Source of the DNA: Tiliqua scincoides
Lineage: Eukaryota; Chordata; Lepidosauria; Squamata; Scincidae
Reading direction: 5' to 3'
NCBI RefSeq assembly: GCF_035046505.1
Contig: NC_089822.1
Location: forward strand, 127,840,807-127,904,806
DNA length: 64,000 nt
How positions within the stretch are numbered: the stretch's first letter is position 1; each line of letters starts with the position of its first letter. A program made the translations under genes and the position numbers. The notes under the pieces are model-generated. The model saw only the letters and a program-made list of their open reading frames with translations. It did no database searches and was not told the origin of the DNA. Of the stretch, positions 37,066 through 49,190 are shown piece by piece.

Positions 37066-38968
37066 GCCTCTGAAAAGTTTGTGAACTGCCACCCTAGGTC
37101 TTTAAGAAGCAGTGCGTGGCTTGTCAGGGGTCTGGTTGAGGTCTGCTGACCTGAGAAAACCTTTAAGGGAGAGTTCCCATAGAAATCCAAGAAGTTGTCT
37201 GTTTGCAAAGAAGCCTTGTGAATTATTTTTTGGGATTAGGTGCGTTTAATCATATTTCCTGTATGGAAATTCAATGCTATCTTTCCAGAACAAGTGTGCT
37301 CACTAACAGGTGGTGTAACAAAAATACCTTTGCTAGCTGGGCAAAGAGGCTTCTTTAAAGTTTTGTCCTTGTATGTTCAGTGGGGGGAGAGCATTTGTCC
37401 CTCCACACCCCAGCCTGGCGTCTTTTCCACTGACTGGGGCCAATTTTTCCTCTTTTTCTTTTTAGTAAGATTGTGAACCATTTGGGGAAGGGGCACCATT
37501 TGTTTAGTTACACAAACTGTGAGCTATTTTTTGTTGGAAGTGATATGCTGTATAAATATTCTTCTTAATAGTAACTATAAATAGAGCACGTTGGTTTGGA
37601 TTATGTTGTTAAGAGCATAATCCAAATCTTTGGTCATGCATCCACAGGACTTGTGCACTGTAGAATTATTTCTGTCTAGAGATGAGATACAGGTTTCTCT
37701 GACTGTTCCTAGACATATGTAAAAATTCTAAGCAAAATGATCGCTTTGACAGCCACCATGCTAATCTTATATACACTTCTTATTATTATTTAGAAGTAAC
37801 TTCAAGTAAATAGAGTGTGATTTACTTCTGAGTAACCGTTACATACAATCAAGTTGCAAGTGTCCAAACGATTCCATAAGCATGGTCTGTTAGGTTCTGG
37901 ACAAAATAATATTTCTCCATGAGATAGTGTTCTCTGCTGTTGATTGGTAGTCAGAAATTCAGTATTCAAAACTTGAAACTGAATATATTGCAGAGCTGAA
38001 GTAGTTGAAGGACATAAAATCAGAGTGCCCGAAAATCCATATGAGCTCAGATGTAATCCTCCTACAATACAGGATGGCATCTCTGGATCTTTGAGCCTCT
38101 GAATTGCTTGTTCCTAAATCTGCTAGGAAGTCCGCAGTAATAAATACACTGTATGATGTAATTTATCATGCTAAACCTTATATTTTTCTTCATAGTTCAA
38201 TTTTTACTTAGCAGAGTAGCTGTTTGTGAGTTTTTTTAGTTTTTAAGAGGTTGTGTGTACATTCTAACATGTTTGTATTAAATTCTGATTTCCTTTTAAA
38301 CAGTTATTTAAAATACACAATTTCTCTGAAGGATTAAACTCCTCCTTTTCTAATCCACCCTGCTAAGAGTATGTACATCTACCTTTCCAGTAACTTGAGA
38401 TGGGAATACAGGGGATAGGCTCTGTTATCTTTAACAGAGGTGCAGCAGCAATGATCAGCAGTTCACCTTCATCTAATTCTCTGTGCCCCCAATATTTTTT
38501 TACAGGTTTCATTTCTGTGGGTCTTAATATTGATAAAAACAACAGAAGAGGAACCTCAAAGGTGCACTAGAAATAATTTTGAAATAACACAGAAGACCGC
38601 TTCACTTTATTAATGTTCTTGAAGAAAAGTATCCATTTAGCTTGGCCCTAATAATTAAAAAACCTTTCTAGTGTTTCTTTTGGGGGTTTCTTTCCTTGTG
38701 GTTCTATAGTGGTGCCTTCCCATCTTTCTTTTGTTCTGTTTGTTGTGTGGTTACTGCTAGGTACAAGTAATCTTCTATACATCATTTTTTCCTTATTTTT
38801 ACCTCTGTGTTGCATAATCGTAATGACTATTTTGTTTTCAATGTTTATGAATTACATTACTATTAGTAGTTAGCTTTATACAATTGTTTCTTGGGGGGAA
38901 AAACAGCAAATTTAAAATACAGTACCTTAGAACTGTAACAAAACACTTGACCTATAACAGCACTGTTG
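37066..38968 (+). other. Inferred CBX5 intron 1, no recognised feature
   Basis: AT-rich intron-like sequence. A degraded family B-like patch (TTTACTTCTGAGTAACCG) lies at about 37821. No exon was recognised. Confidence 0.4.
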
Positions 38969-38976
38969 GATTAATT

Positions 38977-39424
38977 CAGGGGTGTCCAATGTTTTTGGCA
39001 GGAGGGCCACATCAGCTCTCTGACACTGTGTCGGGGGCCGGGGAAAAAAAAGAATTAATTTACATTTAAAATTTGAATACATTTACATAAGTTTACATAA
39101 ATGAATATATTAAAGATGAACTTATATGAATGAATGAAGGTCTTGCAATAGCTCAATGCCTATAAAAGGCCTTGTACAAAACAAGGCTGGCCTTTCCTTT
39201 GCTGCTGCTGCTGCATCACAGATGAGAAAGAGCAAGCAGTGGAGGGAGCTCTCATCCCAGAGCTCACAGGAGAGGTCAAACAGTCACGCTGAGAGAAGTT
39301 GCATTGGGCCAGTGTGGGCTTCAACAAATCTCCGGAGGGCCGGAGACTGGGGGCTCCCTGAGGGCCACATTGAGAGGCCTCGAGGGCCGCAAGTGGCCCC
39401 CGGGCCGGGGTTTGGGCACCCCTG
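38977..39424. mobile_element. hAT-like element with perfect 8-bp duplication
   Basis: Starts CAGGGGTGTCCAATG and ends GGTTTGGGCACCCCTG, a terminal repeat typical of hAT/Charlie-type elements. GATTAATT flanks it exactly at 38969-38976 and 39425-39432. The right third is GC-rich (GGGCCGCAAGTGGCCC). The plus-strand frame at 39156-39434 shows no transposase domain. Confidence 0.92.
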
Positions 39425-39432
39425 GATTAATT

Positions 39433-39865
39433 GATTAGTTTGCAATTTCCATAATTATTTTGTTTGAATTTTTCTTAATTAAAAAAAAATACTACACCTA
39501 ATGGGCAGAATTTGAGGATTAAAAATTCTTAGGAAGGTTTTCACTTAATTTTTAAATCTATGGCATGGAAGGTTGTTGAAAACCATTGTGCCTCTATGTG
39601 GGTCTAGTTGAGATGATTAAAAACCACCATATGTGCTTTTGATATTGTGGTTTGTAGGGATCACTTAAATCTAAGGATATAGATATTCTCTGTGTGCATG
39701 CACACACTATTAATGTACATGGTGCTTTTCACAAAGTAAAACTAAAAGCCCCTGCCCCAAGGGGCTTACAATCTGGACATTTTGTTGTTATGACAAAAGG
39801 AAATAGATAGGGAAACCATATGTAATTAATTCATTTATACATGCTTGAAACTTAGTTACAGTAAG
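39433..39865 (+). other. Intron sequence with a repeat-tail fragment
   Basis: About 39700-39800 contains TGCTTTTCACAAAGTAAAAC and CCCCAAGGGGCTTACAATCT, a degraded relative of the repeat tail at 3659-3895. The rest is unremarkable. Confidence 0.4.
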
Positions 39866-40072
39866 CAGTGATTTTCAGCCTTTCTTATCTCAGGGCACAC
39901 TGACAAGGTACTAAGATTGTCAAGGCCCACCATTAGTTTTTGGACACACCTTGCTAATGGTGGGGGGGGGGGCTCATATTCCCCCATTGACCCTACTAAT
40001 AAATGACATTCCCACAAACTTCTGCAGCACACCTGCAAACCACTGATGGCACACCACTGTTTGAAAATGACT
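39866..40072. mobile_element. hAT-like MITE
   Basis: Left end CAGTGATTTTCAGCC; right end CTGTTTGAAAATGACT, which is its inverted and diverged form. Flanks ACAGTAAG (39858-39865) and ACAGTAGA (40073-40080) share the first six bases. A G run lies at about 39961-39971. Confidence 0.7.
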
Positions 40073-40408
40073 ACAGTAGAGAAAGGAAACTGAGGTATTG
40101 TGCCAAACACTTTAGGAAGATGGTGGTCTTTCAGAAGGTCTGTGAAGCTTGTGAGCATGGAACAATTCTGCAGGTGTTTCAGCAAATGGTTTGAGGGTAC
40201 ATGCCTTCAGATGGTTGAGAGCTGTGGAGCTGGAAGAGTGAAGGTTATGGGCAGGAGTGTAGCAGGATATGAGTGCAGAGAATTGGGGAAAGACATCTGC
40301 ACCTGTAGTCAAACAAGTGAAGACACCCCAACACTAGCAACTAGCAATAGGAAGTTTAGTGATCTGATTTTTTAGTTAAATATTGCATCTTCAGTGCTTA
40401 TCAACACA

Positions 40409-40587
40409 GGGCCATATCCTATCCAATTTTCCAGTGCTGCTGCAGCTGTGCCAGTGGGGCATGCGCTGCATCCTACAGTAGAGGAAAAGTCATGGAGGCC
40501 TCCTCTAGGTAAGGGAACATTTGTTCCCTTTCCCCAGGGCTGCATTGTGGTTGCACCAGCACTGGAAAGTTGGATAGGATTGGGCCC
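40409..40587. mobile_element. MITE family A copy
   Basis: GGGCCATATCCTATCCAATTTTCC at one end and GAAAGTTGGATAGGATTGGGCCC at the other. The interior has GCCAGTGGGGCATGCGCTGC and CCTCTAGGTAAGGGAAC. It is one of the best-preserved copies. Confidence 0.8.
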
Positions 40588-40599
40588 ACAACTGTTGTG

Positions 40600-42360
40600 A
40601 AAATGATAAAATGTTCCACTGCAACATAGAATTTATAACTTTGTGAAATTTTTTCTTGTACATTAAAATGGAAGCTAATTATGTTAGACCAGGCAAATTG
40701 GCAACTATCATTTATGCTTGTATTTTCTTTTGCAGTGTAACCTTTATCTAGTTAGTATATTGTCTTCCTCAGCATGTTGTCTGAGCACTTCCTGAGCAAA
40801 TGTGCACATCTGCTTATTAACTGTCCAGAGGTAATTTGAAATATGCAACAAAACATTTGTATTCCTGATTTGCTGAACTAATAAAATCCTTTTCATATCC
40901 TAAACAGAAGTATTTTAGTCATTTTAAGTTGCTAAACTGCTAATGACTAGTGATATTTTTAATTTAAATTACGGTATCTGCCATAATAATGAATAAGTGC
41001 TTAAGAACTTAGTTCTTTTCTGTTTTGCAGACTATTTTACATTTTGCCTTTAAGCTAAATGTTTGACTCTTATCTGAGATTTGAACATCTGTGTTACTTC
41101 TCACCAAGATGGCTGCTATTGGTTTGAATATCAGAAATGACCTCTGTAGTGTAGTGAGTGGTAAGGGTTATGAGAGCACAAAAATGTAGAAGTGATGGTA
41201 TGCTGGTGCACATCTATAATTGCAGCCAATCAAATTGAAAATTTTCCACATGATTTTCTTGTTGCTATTCTTCCATGGAAAATGTTCAATTTCTAAGAAT
41301 GTATAATTTGATAAATTTAATTAGCAGCCTAATATTTGAATAGAATACCAGTCAAATTAGTTAATTACAGTGTTGTACAGTAATTGGCTTTTTCAAGTGA
41401 CTGTTCCTATGAAACAGGAATATATAATACATGTAAACATGTATTTACAATGTATATATAATACTGTGTAAATTAGTCTTTGGGCATTCTAAAATTAGTA
41501 TGTTCACGGTCTTCATTTTTTTTTAAATTTAAAAAAATATAAGGAAATGTTTGTTGAGTTTTCACGTCTAAAGATATTCACAGTTATTTCAACAAGAATT
41601 TTTATTTTTCCTAGTGAAATATTTCAGTTCAAATACTGTAGTAGAAAACAGCACACAAAATTAACACACTTGTTTAAAAAATGTAAACCAAATCAGGTTG
41701 CTACATTGGTTCTCAACCATTTCAGTCCATAGGCAAATGTTCTGCATCACTAGCTGCATCCAGGTAGTAAAAAGACCAATAAAACTCATTAATTCCTAAA
41801 GTGATCAAAAAGAGCCTGGCATCCTTTTTATGCAGTTAAGTTTTTCCCTTATTCTTTCTGAAAGGTATTCCAAATAATTTTTTATTCACCACCTAAAAAT
41901 CAATTTTTAAAATTTTTTACATATATTGTCTCAATTTTTTTAAGACTTGAGATTTTAGCATTGTCAAAGCCTTTTTGAAACTTAAGTTTTCCTACTTTCA
42001 GTCTCTGGAAAGGATACTTAAATCAGTCCAGTCAACCTAGGTGCTCCTCTGCTAAAATTTGTTAAAATTTTCTCTGCTTTAAGTTACTGAAATGAAACAG
42101 AATGACTGGAATCCAAAATGACCAGAATCTAGGTAACCCTGTGCATGAGCAGAAAATTCTTCTGCTTATATGGGAAAGAATCATCTGTCTTCTTTTCCAA
42201 CTTCATGTTGCATTGTTTCCTACTTAGGAGTAACTTTTTGGAATGTGGGTAGTTGAGGATCATGGGTGGGGAAGGCTTCAAAAAACCCAGGTCATACATG
42301 GAACACTTGGTCCTAGGTGTAAGATGAACCCCAAAACAATGTCTTCACCTTTCGAAAATA
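40600..42360 (+). other. Inferred CBX5 intron 1, AT-rich, no recognised feature
   Basis: Low GC with many TTTAAA runs. TTGGTTCTCAACCATTTCAG near 41708 resembles one hAT end without a partner. No exon was recognised. Confidence 0.4.
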
Positions 42361-42365
42361 ACTTC

Positions 42366-42510
42366 CACAGGCTAACCGTGTTGATCTATAGCAGGAAAAA
42401 AAGAGCCTTGAGGAACCTTAAAGACTAACAAGTTTATTGTAGCATAAGCGTTTGTAGATCATGGTCGTTCTATGAAAGCTTATTCTACAACTTCACAAAG
42501 GTATCAGATG
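42366..42510 (+). repeat. Sauropsid interspersed repeat copy
   Basis: CAGGCTAACCGTGTTGATC, AACCTTAAAGACTAACAAG, TTATTGTAGCATAAGCG and AGGTATCAGATGAGG follow the order of a common reptile repeat and mirror the fragment at 6494-6600. Confidence 0.6.
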
Positions 42511-42514
42511 AGGA

Positions 42515-43300
42515 TAGGAATACAGTTCAAAGTGCATTCAGCATGTTTGGAATTTTAAGAAGGATTTTGGAATTGCTTCTATCAGTAAAGCTCCTAATCA
42601 GTCCCTGAATCAGTATTGGTTGTTGGGACTTTCTTCCATAGTCTGGCATCTGAACTGCAACATTTTACATTTTGTTATTGTATGACGTACAAAAATGTTC
42701 TTCAATTGTCTTTTCTCCTTGGGAGAATATTGGGGAAGCACAGTGAAGAGCTATGTATTGTGAACATTCAACTTAATTTGCATTTTTAATTTGAAGTAAA
42801 TATAGAAAAAGTATTGGCATTACTTTTTCCACCCTTGCTGCATTTAAGACCGTCTGCACAGGATGTTTCTGAGACACAGGAAAGGGTATAAGGATAACCC
42901 AGACCTTGTTATCTGAAGTCCCAGTGCTGAAGGCAGAATTCCATAAAACGGCCATGTGCAATGCAGAAACCTTCACTCTGCTCACAGGGCTAAAAAGGTT
43001 GGCAGAAAGGATGAGACAGTGTACTGTTTTCTTTAAACGTAACATTGCATGCAGCCTGAGGAATAAGTGTTAGCTTGGTGCAATTCCTGGATTTGCAGGA
43101 CATGAATTCTAATTGATTTTTTAAATTCCTGATAAGAGTGGTTTTGATTTAAGAGAATATATATTAAACAACTGCCTCTAGTACTGAAAGTAACTGATTA
43201 TTAAGACCATGAAATATTTTATGAACCCAATAATCCTCATTTTAGACTTGAAGGTATAGTAGTAAGAATGATTTAAATATGATGCTCTAACCTGTGATAA
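42515..43300 (+). other. Inferred CBX5 intron 1, no recognised feature
   Basis: Nothing beyond chance frames was recognised. Confidence 0.35.
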
Positions 43301-43306
43301 TCTTAG

Positions 43307-43385
43307 GGCACACTCCTAACCAGGTCTACTCAGAAGTAAGTCCTATTTTGTTCAATGGGGCTTATTCTGAGGAAAGTGTGGTTTA
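43307..43385. mobile_element. MITE family B copy
   Basis: GGGCACACTCCTAACCAGG, CTACTCAGAAGTAAGTCC and ATGGGGCTTATTCTGAGG, ending GAAAGTGTGG. The right terminus is cut short. Confidence 0.75.
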
Positions 43386-43689
43386 AACCCTGATAGCATT
43401 TTCATAATGCTGTGGCACCTTCTTAAAAGCCACCTTGAGTATCTCCCTTGCATGAGGGGAAAGAGTGGGGTATACTTTTAAATAAATAGATCCATAAAAC
43501 AGGAAGGTTTTAATTCAAGTTTCATTCCAGTTTAACTGCTTTGTGTCTGTTGGATATAAGCCAACATGTTATGCTTAAAATCTGACTAGAAGAGTGGCAT
43601 ACTGATATATTTTATTTTAACCTTCTCTTTTTATTCCTACCGTATCTTGTATTTTTTTAAAAAGGTATTAAATTAGTCTACCAACCTTA

Positions 43690-43850
43690 CCCCAGGGAGC
43701 TTGTGATGGCATACATGGAGTTACCCTCTTTCATTGTCAGAAAAACCCTGTGAAGTAGGTAAGGCTGAGAAAGGTATCTTATTCAAGGTCACCTAGTGAG
43801 CTTCAGGGCTAGATTTGAATGTGGATGTCCTTGGTCCTCCTGCAGCCTGT
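43690..43850 (+). mobile_element. Old MIR/CORE-like SINE fragment
   Basis: ACCCTGTGAAGTAGGTAAGG, TCAAGGTCACCTAGTGAGC and AGATTTGAATGTGGATGTCC match the order of the ancient amniote MIR-type SINE core. Confidence 0.5.
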
Positions 43851-44972
43851 GATTGTTTTGTAATCTATAGTGTGTTAACTTCCAGTGCCTTCTGATGGGA
43901 AACACTGGGGGAGTTGGCAACACTGATCTTGTACATTATATAACAAGTACTCTTGATTGTACTCTTTGTGGAAAAGTTACAATATTTTAGTTGTATATGG
44001 CTAGAGAAGAAGGTAACGCATGTACTTCAATGCCATCAGTGAAATGATTGCATGCTATTTTAGATCTGAAATAATTCTCAGTCTCATATGCTTGAGAAGA
44101 TGGGAAACACGTCAAGGCACAATGCACACTTTGTAAGCTACTGAAGACTACAATATTCTCCAGTTTTTATGATACATCGAGAAACTTCAAAACCCATCTG
44201 AGGGTGAGTTTTTTTTCAATAAACAGTTTTGTTCTCTAGATAAGATTTTTTAAATATACACTATATAAAAAGCTTTGTAAATTTAAACTAAATATGCGCA
44301 TGTGCTCATCTAATAATTTTGTCCTTGAATTCTGTTTTAGAGACTCCATGCCAACAGCTTAGCAGAATTTGTTGCTGTGAATTTCACTCATCTGGAAGTT
44401 ACATGATAATCCATAAAAGAGGGAAGAGACACGTTATTGGTTCTAAATCTCCAATATCATTAAAATATGCTGCATTTCTTCTGGCATCTAAGGAGACCAC
44501 TATTTTGACAAAAAGAAATTGAATCATTTGTAACAAAATAGTTTGTGATATGCTGCCTTTGAAAACTTTTGAGCAGCTATATTGTAGGGTAGTTAAAGGT
44601 ATGTTGTTGATTTTAATGTGTTTTTTCAAACACACACAAAACACTATTATTGTTTTAACTTGCTTATTGTCTGAGTTCTCTTTTAAGTATTTAGAGAACT
44701 TGTGCACTTAGCTGGATAAGAGCAGAAGTGTGCGGAAGCAGGCTTCTGTATGCATATCCCTATTGGAGCAGGAACCTTAGGCACAAATGTGTACCCCAAA
44801 TCAGCTAACTGTTGATGGTGCTGATTGAGGGATGAGAGACAAGGTGTCTTGACCATTAACTATACACTTCATTCCTTAAATGTTTAAAACATTTTAGGTG
44901 TATAGTTCTAAACAAAGCCAGGTTGTGTAAAATATATGTAACATTTATGAAATGTTTTGGACCGTGTTATGT
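43851..44972 (+). other. Inferred CBX5 intron 1, no recognised feature
   Basis: AT-rich sequence. Frames at 44319-44522 (+) and 44399-44707 (-) overlap and show no domain. Confidence 0.35.
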
Positions 44973-44980
44973 TGTACTTT

Positions 44981-45293
44981 CAGTGGTGGACCTGCCATTA
45001 AGTGAAAGGGGCAAATGCCTTGCGCGCATTGGAGCCTTGCGTGCCTCTAGGACTACACCGGAAGCCTCACCGAGGCTCCTGACGTTGTCGGAAACTGTGC
45101 TTCCAGTTTGCAGGAATCACAGTTTAAGAATGCGGGGTAGCCTCAGAAGGCTTGCCTGGTGTGTCTTGAAGTCGTTCGAGGTTCTGGAATGTTGCAGTGA
45201 GTGTGTGTGTGGGGGGGAGGCACAGACATCCCACGGGGAGGGTTCCATTGCAGACCTTTGCCTCGGGTGCGGGGCTGGGGAGGTCCATCACTG
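44981..45293. mobile_element. hAT-like MITE with perfect 8-bp duplication
   Basis: Starts CAGTGGTGGACCTGCC and ends GGGGAGGTCCATCACTG. TGTACTTT flanks it exactly at 44973-44980 and 45294-45301. The interior is GC-rich, unlike its AT-rich surroundings, with a GT run near 45201. Confidence 0.93.
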
Positions 45294-45528
45294 TGTACTT
45301 TGTGTTTAACCTGCCACCAAATATTTTGCAATGGGAAACTTAAATTTGTAGTGTGTTAGCTGGTCTATCATTATTTAAACCTATGTTTCGATGAATTCGA
45401 ACCAGGTGCATTAGTGACAACTATTCTGCCATGGCAAGCAACTTGAAGATACAGTTTCAAGAGAGTCAGTTTGGCGATTTGAAAGCTGGCATTTAGTCTG
45501 GGAAAACTCTGTTAAGAGTGTTACTGTA

Positions 45529-46152
45529 CTGGGTTCCATTCCCAGAACCCCATGGCAAAAATCACATTAAAGCAATTTTTTTAAAAAAACAATGTTCCTT
45601 TGCTAGGCGATTTAAAAACAACCTTTGTGATGTAACACAGAGTCATTATGCAGACAATCCATCATTCAGTCTCTCTCCAGGTGCTTAGAAACACCTTACT
45701 CCCAGCCAACAACCCCTCCCTTCACCCAGAGCTGGAAAAGAATGCACAGTGATTATCTTTCCTCCTCAGGGGAAAGGGAGAGGTCACTGGCTCTGAGTGA
45801 GGAGTGAAGCCATTCTAAGTCCCTGGAGAAAGAATGATTGATGGATTGTCATCCAGCTGTCCTCTCTCACATTAACCAGGCTATTGTTAAACAGGTTTTT
45901 TTCATTTAAAGGGCCCTTCTCTTCTCGAGATGGAAAAATCCAGATCTGTGGATTTTTCCATTGATGAAAAATCTATGGATTATTAGGTTATATCTGTAAT
46001 TGCTTGCATGACTATCTACAACAGTAAGAAAAGCAGTTTTTAAAACTGTGATTTTAAAGGGATGCGTTTTTCCCCTTTTCCAGGGATCAGCACACTCATT
46101 TGCAGTGGCTGTTCGTGTTGAGTGAAATCCCTGTATAACAAGGTTGGACCTG
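45529..46152. mobile_element. Tigger/pogo-like element, copy 1
   Basis: This copy and 58589-59224 align over about 620 bp (shared blocks CAGACAATCCATC, AAGTCCCTGGAGA, TTTAAAGGGCCCTTCTC, TAAGAAAAGCAGTTTTT, AGGGATCAGCAC). The right end, CAAGGTTGGACCTG followed by TA, fits the TA duplication of Tc1/mariner-type elements, and TA also precedes the left end. The dyad ATCTGTGGATTTTTCCATTG is typical of Tigger-like ends. No intact transposase. Confidence 0.65.
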
Positions 46153-46889
46153 TACTGCATTACTGAGATTATGTGTTATGTCCTTGAAATGAAGATATTA
46201 TAAACTTTTATTTGCAACCAATTTAAGAATTTTAAATATTTAACTAGCATTTAAGTTCATAATCTTTAGTGTTTATTTTGCTTGTTCCCACCATTTTTAA
46301 TGTTAAATCTAGAGAGGTGTGCAACAGTCTTTGCTTATAAGATTCCTTAGAGTATATGCACTTGAAAATGTTGGCGATCTTCTGATTTGTTAGCCCATAT
46401 TTGCTTGTAACGTTCAGAAGTTATTGAAAGTGTGTCCCATTTTGCTAAAGTATTTGAAGCCTTCAGAATAAACTGGCTGTAATGGAACAGAAACCTTTAT
46501 TTGTTTAGTATATTAGGTTACAGTAAATGTCTGAAATTTAGTTAAAGCCAGCATTCGTATGTGAATATTGGCAATCCCAGTCTGTTTTGAATGTTCCTTG
46601 ACACCAGTGAATGTGAATTGTCAGCAGTCCCCAGTGTCCAACATATCGCAATGAATGTTAGCATTCACCACAGACATTTACTGTAACGTATGCGCAAGCT
46701 GGTAACCAAACTCCTCCACTGTATTTTGATGTCTCTTCCAGTAAGATCGTAAAAGATTTTGCTGGAAGATTGCTATTTAGCAGCAGCTAACGTAAAAAGT
46801 TGATTCACGTGTACAGATAACACAGGTGAACACACATTTTGCTGTCTTAAATGTTACACCTATTCCTGGGTATATTTGGGGTGCGGATT
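46153..46889 (+). other. Inferred CBX5 intron 1, no recognised feature
   Basis: Unremarkable AT-rich sequence. Confidence 0.35.
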
Positions 46890-47070
46890 CCAAAAACGGC
46901 ATCAGATTTGCGTCTCATGTCTAGTTTTGGAAATGTGGCATAGCTTTGTTAGTGAATGGTTCAAGCAACTTCTTCGTAAGGAAGCCTATACCATGGCTTC
47001 ATCACAAGGAAGCTGCTTGAACCATTCACTATACTGTATCTCTGAAATGAGACATGATAGGGCAAAACCG
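46890..47070. repeat. Long imperfect hairpin (fold-back)
   Basis: AGTGAATGGTTCAAGCA (about 46951-46967) is an exact inverted match to TGCTTGAACCATTCACT (about 47013-47029). The inner parts CTTCGTAAGGAAGCC and TGGCTTCATCACAAGGAAG also pair, leaving a small loop. Weaker pairing continues outward (GTCTCATGTCTAG with TGAGACATGATAGG). It is probably a small palindromic MITE. Confidence 0.8.
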
Positions 47071-47959
47071 ATACTATTTCTAGAATTGGCACTGCAAATT
47101 CATATAAACCCACCATAAATTTTGAAAAACATTTTTCTGATCCTCAGTTTTGCAAGGCTGTGTAACTGAACTTTTTCAATTTCAAAGATTCAATTTCAAT
47201 TTCTGCTATAAAAGGCTGACGGAAAGTGATGTTTTGTTCATTTATTCACTTAGGTATGTGTGCTGGCATCTGTCTGCCATCCATGGGACCCTTCATGCAT
47301 GCCTTGCCACTATAAAATATTTGGCTATAAATCTGAATATACTCAACACCTGTGACTTCTTTTTTTCTAAAAAGTATGATGTGGCACATTTACGTATTCA
47401 GTGGCTCTCTCTTTTACAGATGGTGATAGTGAGGAAATTGCTGTCATGTAGGAAGCAGAGGACCAACAGATATAGCTTCTATATCACTTGGTGTGCATAC
47501 TTTAAGACTGACAGCTGAGAGGTGTGTGTTCAGTGGACTTAGGCTGTTGTCAACGATAAAACTTCATAAGGAAATGGAGCAGTGTATTTTTCTGTGGAAT
47601 GTGTTGGTTATCCAGAGTCAATTGAAATTGAAGATTAAAAGATGCTTAGAATCAGTCAGTTAGAAGATGAAACTCTCTGTATATGATTCACCATTATGGC
47701 CTTTTAAAATATTCAAAACATTTCCAAAGCCATTTTGAAGCATTATGTATAAATACTTGCATTGAAGATGATGAATACCTGGTACAATCCTCTGCAATCC
47801 TGTGCTGTGACCATTGGACATTCTTTTACACTCTTCATAGGCTGAGAGATAACACCATAGTAGTAACCTATTATCAACATTTCTGACTTTTCTGATTTCT
47901 GATTTCAACATTTCTGATTTTTGACGCAAGTCTCAAAGCTTACAAAGCATCTTAATCTT
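47071..47959 (+). other. Inferred CBX5 intron 1, no recognised feature
   Basis: The frame at 47150-47518 (+) has no recognisable domain. Confidence 0.35.
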
Positions 47960-47969
47960 GCCAAAGTCT

Positions 47970-48100
47970 AATAGCAGAGAATAAGCTTTGCATGCAGAAG
48001 GTGCCGGGGTCAATCCCTATCATTTCCAAGTGAGGTAGAGAAAAATTCCTGTCTGCAATCCTGAAGAGATAATGCCAGTCTTTATTGACAACATTAAGCT
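47970..48100 (+). mobile_element. tRNA-derived SINE family E fragment
   Basis: GCTTTGCATGCAGAAGGTGC, GGGTCAATCCCTATCATTTCC and AATGCCAGTCTTTATTGACA match the second half of the tRNA head (box B) and the body of family E. Confidence 0.6.
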
Positions 48101-48713
48101 AAAGATGTTTCATTCATTGTGTTGGGTTCTCTGTTCAGTGCAATAGTAACCATAGCCATTCTGGCACTCTGCGTTTTAACTGTTTTGACTCCATCAGTTA
48201 TGAAAAGGAGGCAGACTGCATTCAGAGTATTGCATTGAATGCTGCTGTAATGTTGGCCCTTCATTTCTAAGGAGTTAAATAAGCAAACATGTCTTTTAAT
48301 GAAAAACTTCTTCCTTTTTGGAAATGACTGCGCTAAGTTAAAACAATTCTGAATCCAGCAACAAATGTCATTAAGAGTTGGATATTACATATGTAACAAA
48401 AAGCAAAATTTTGGAGAACTGAATGAATATCTGGAACTTAAGTTTTTCAATGTGTAAGATGCAACTTCATGCTCACTTGTACCATTGGCAAATCTCTTTT
48501 CATAGGCCATTATAAATAACAAGCCAGAGATAAGATTTCTCAATCACTGTCTAAGAAATTTGTTATAGTGAAGGCTAAGTTTAGCTCAAAAATTGTACAG
48601 ACTTTTGTCTTTCAGGATGGATTAAATAGATTATTCCTTGACTATTTTTAAAAATACCACAGTTGTAGGAACTATGCCTTATTTCTGTTTTTTTTGAGTC
48701 CTTGTAAAACTAA
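48101..48713 (+). other. Inferred CBX5 intron 1, no recognised feature
   Basis: No repeat or exon was recognised. Confidence 0.35.
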
Positions 48714-48889
48714 GGGCGCCATCCTAACCCTTTCCAGCACTGACATAAGGACAATGCAGCTTATGGGTAAGGGAACAAAATTTCCATACCTTGAAGAGGC
48801 CTTTGTGACTGCCCCCCAACTGCAGGATGCAGCACATGCCCCACTGGCACAGCTGTGCCAGTGCTGGAAAGTGGGTTAGGATTGTGCCC
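48714..48889. mobile_element. MITE family A copy
   Basis: GGGCGCCATCCTAACCC and GTGGGTTAGGATTGTGCCC bound the unit. The interior CTTATGGGTAAGGGAACAAA and GCACATGCCCCACTGGCAC matches the copy at 3914-4149 most closely. Confidence 0.8.
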
Positions 48890-49009
48890 TACATAAGGTT
48901 TAAATAACAAATGCATATTGTCTGAGTATTAATAAAATATGTTGAGTATGAGTGTTTTCAGAGTATTAATTTGGATACATTATGGACTCTCAGAACTTGA
49001 TTTAGAGCA

Positions 49010-49190
49010 GTCTTCAATCTCTGGAGCCTTTTACACTCCTAAACAGAGTCTCGGGGAGCCCCAGAGTGTCAGCGTGTGCATGGAGTGATGTAGCTCTAAG
49101 CCATTGGTGGCTACATGGTATCCTCATGGAGCCCCTGAAGGATGTCTTGGGGACCCCCAGGGCTCTGAGGAGTACACTTTGAGAAATGCT
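49010..49190. mobile_element. Degraded hAT-like element
   Basis: CAGTCTTCAATCTCTGGAGCC on the left and GTACACTTTGAGAAATGCTCG on the right are inverted and diverged. A second hAT-type end, CAGTGCTTCCCAAAGCGTGG, begins near 49381, without a clear partner. Confidence 0.45.

Noticed and set aside
46949-47033. microRNA gene
   Set aside because: The pairing extends outward well beyond a typical precursor, as in palindromic MITEs, and no known mature sequence was recognised.
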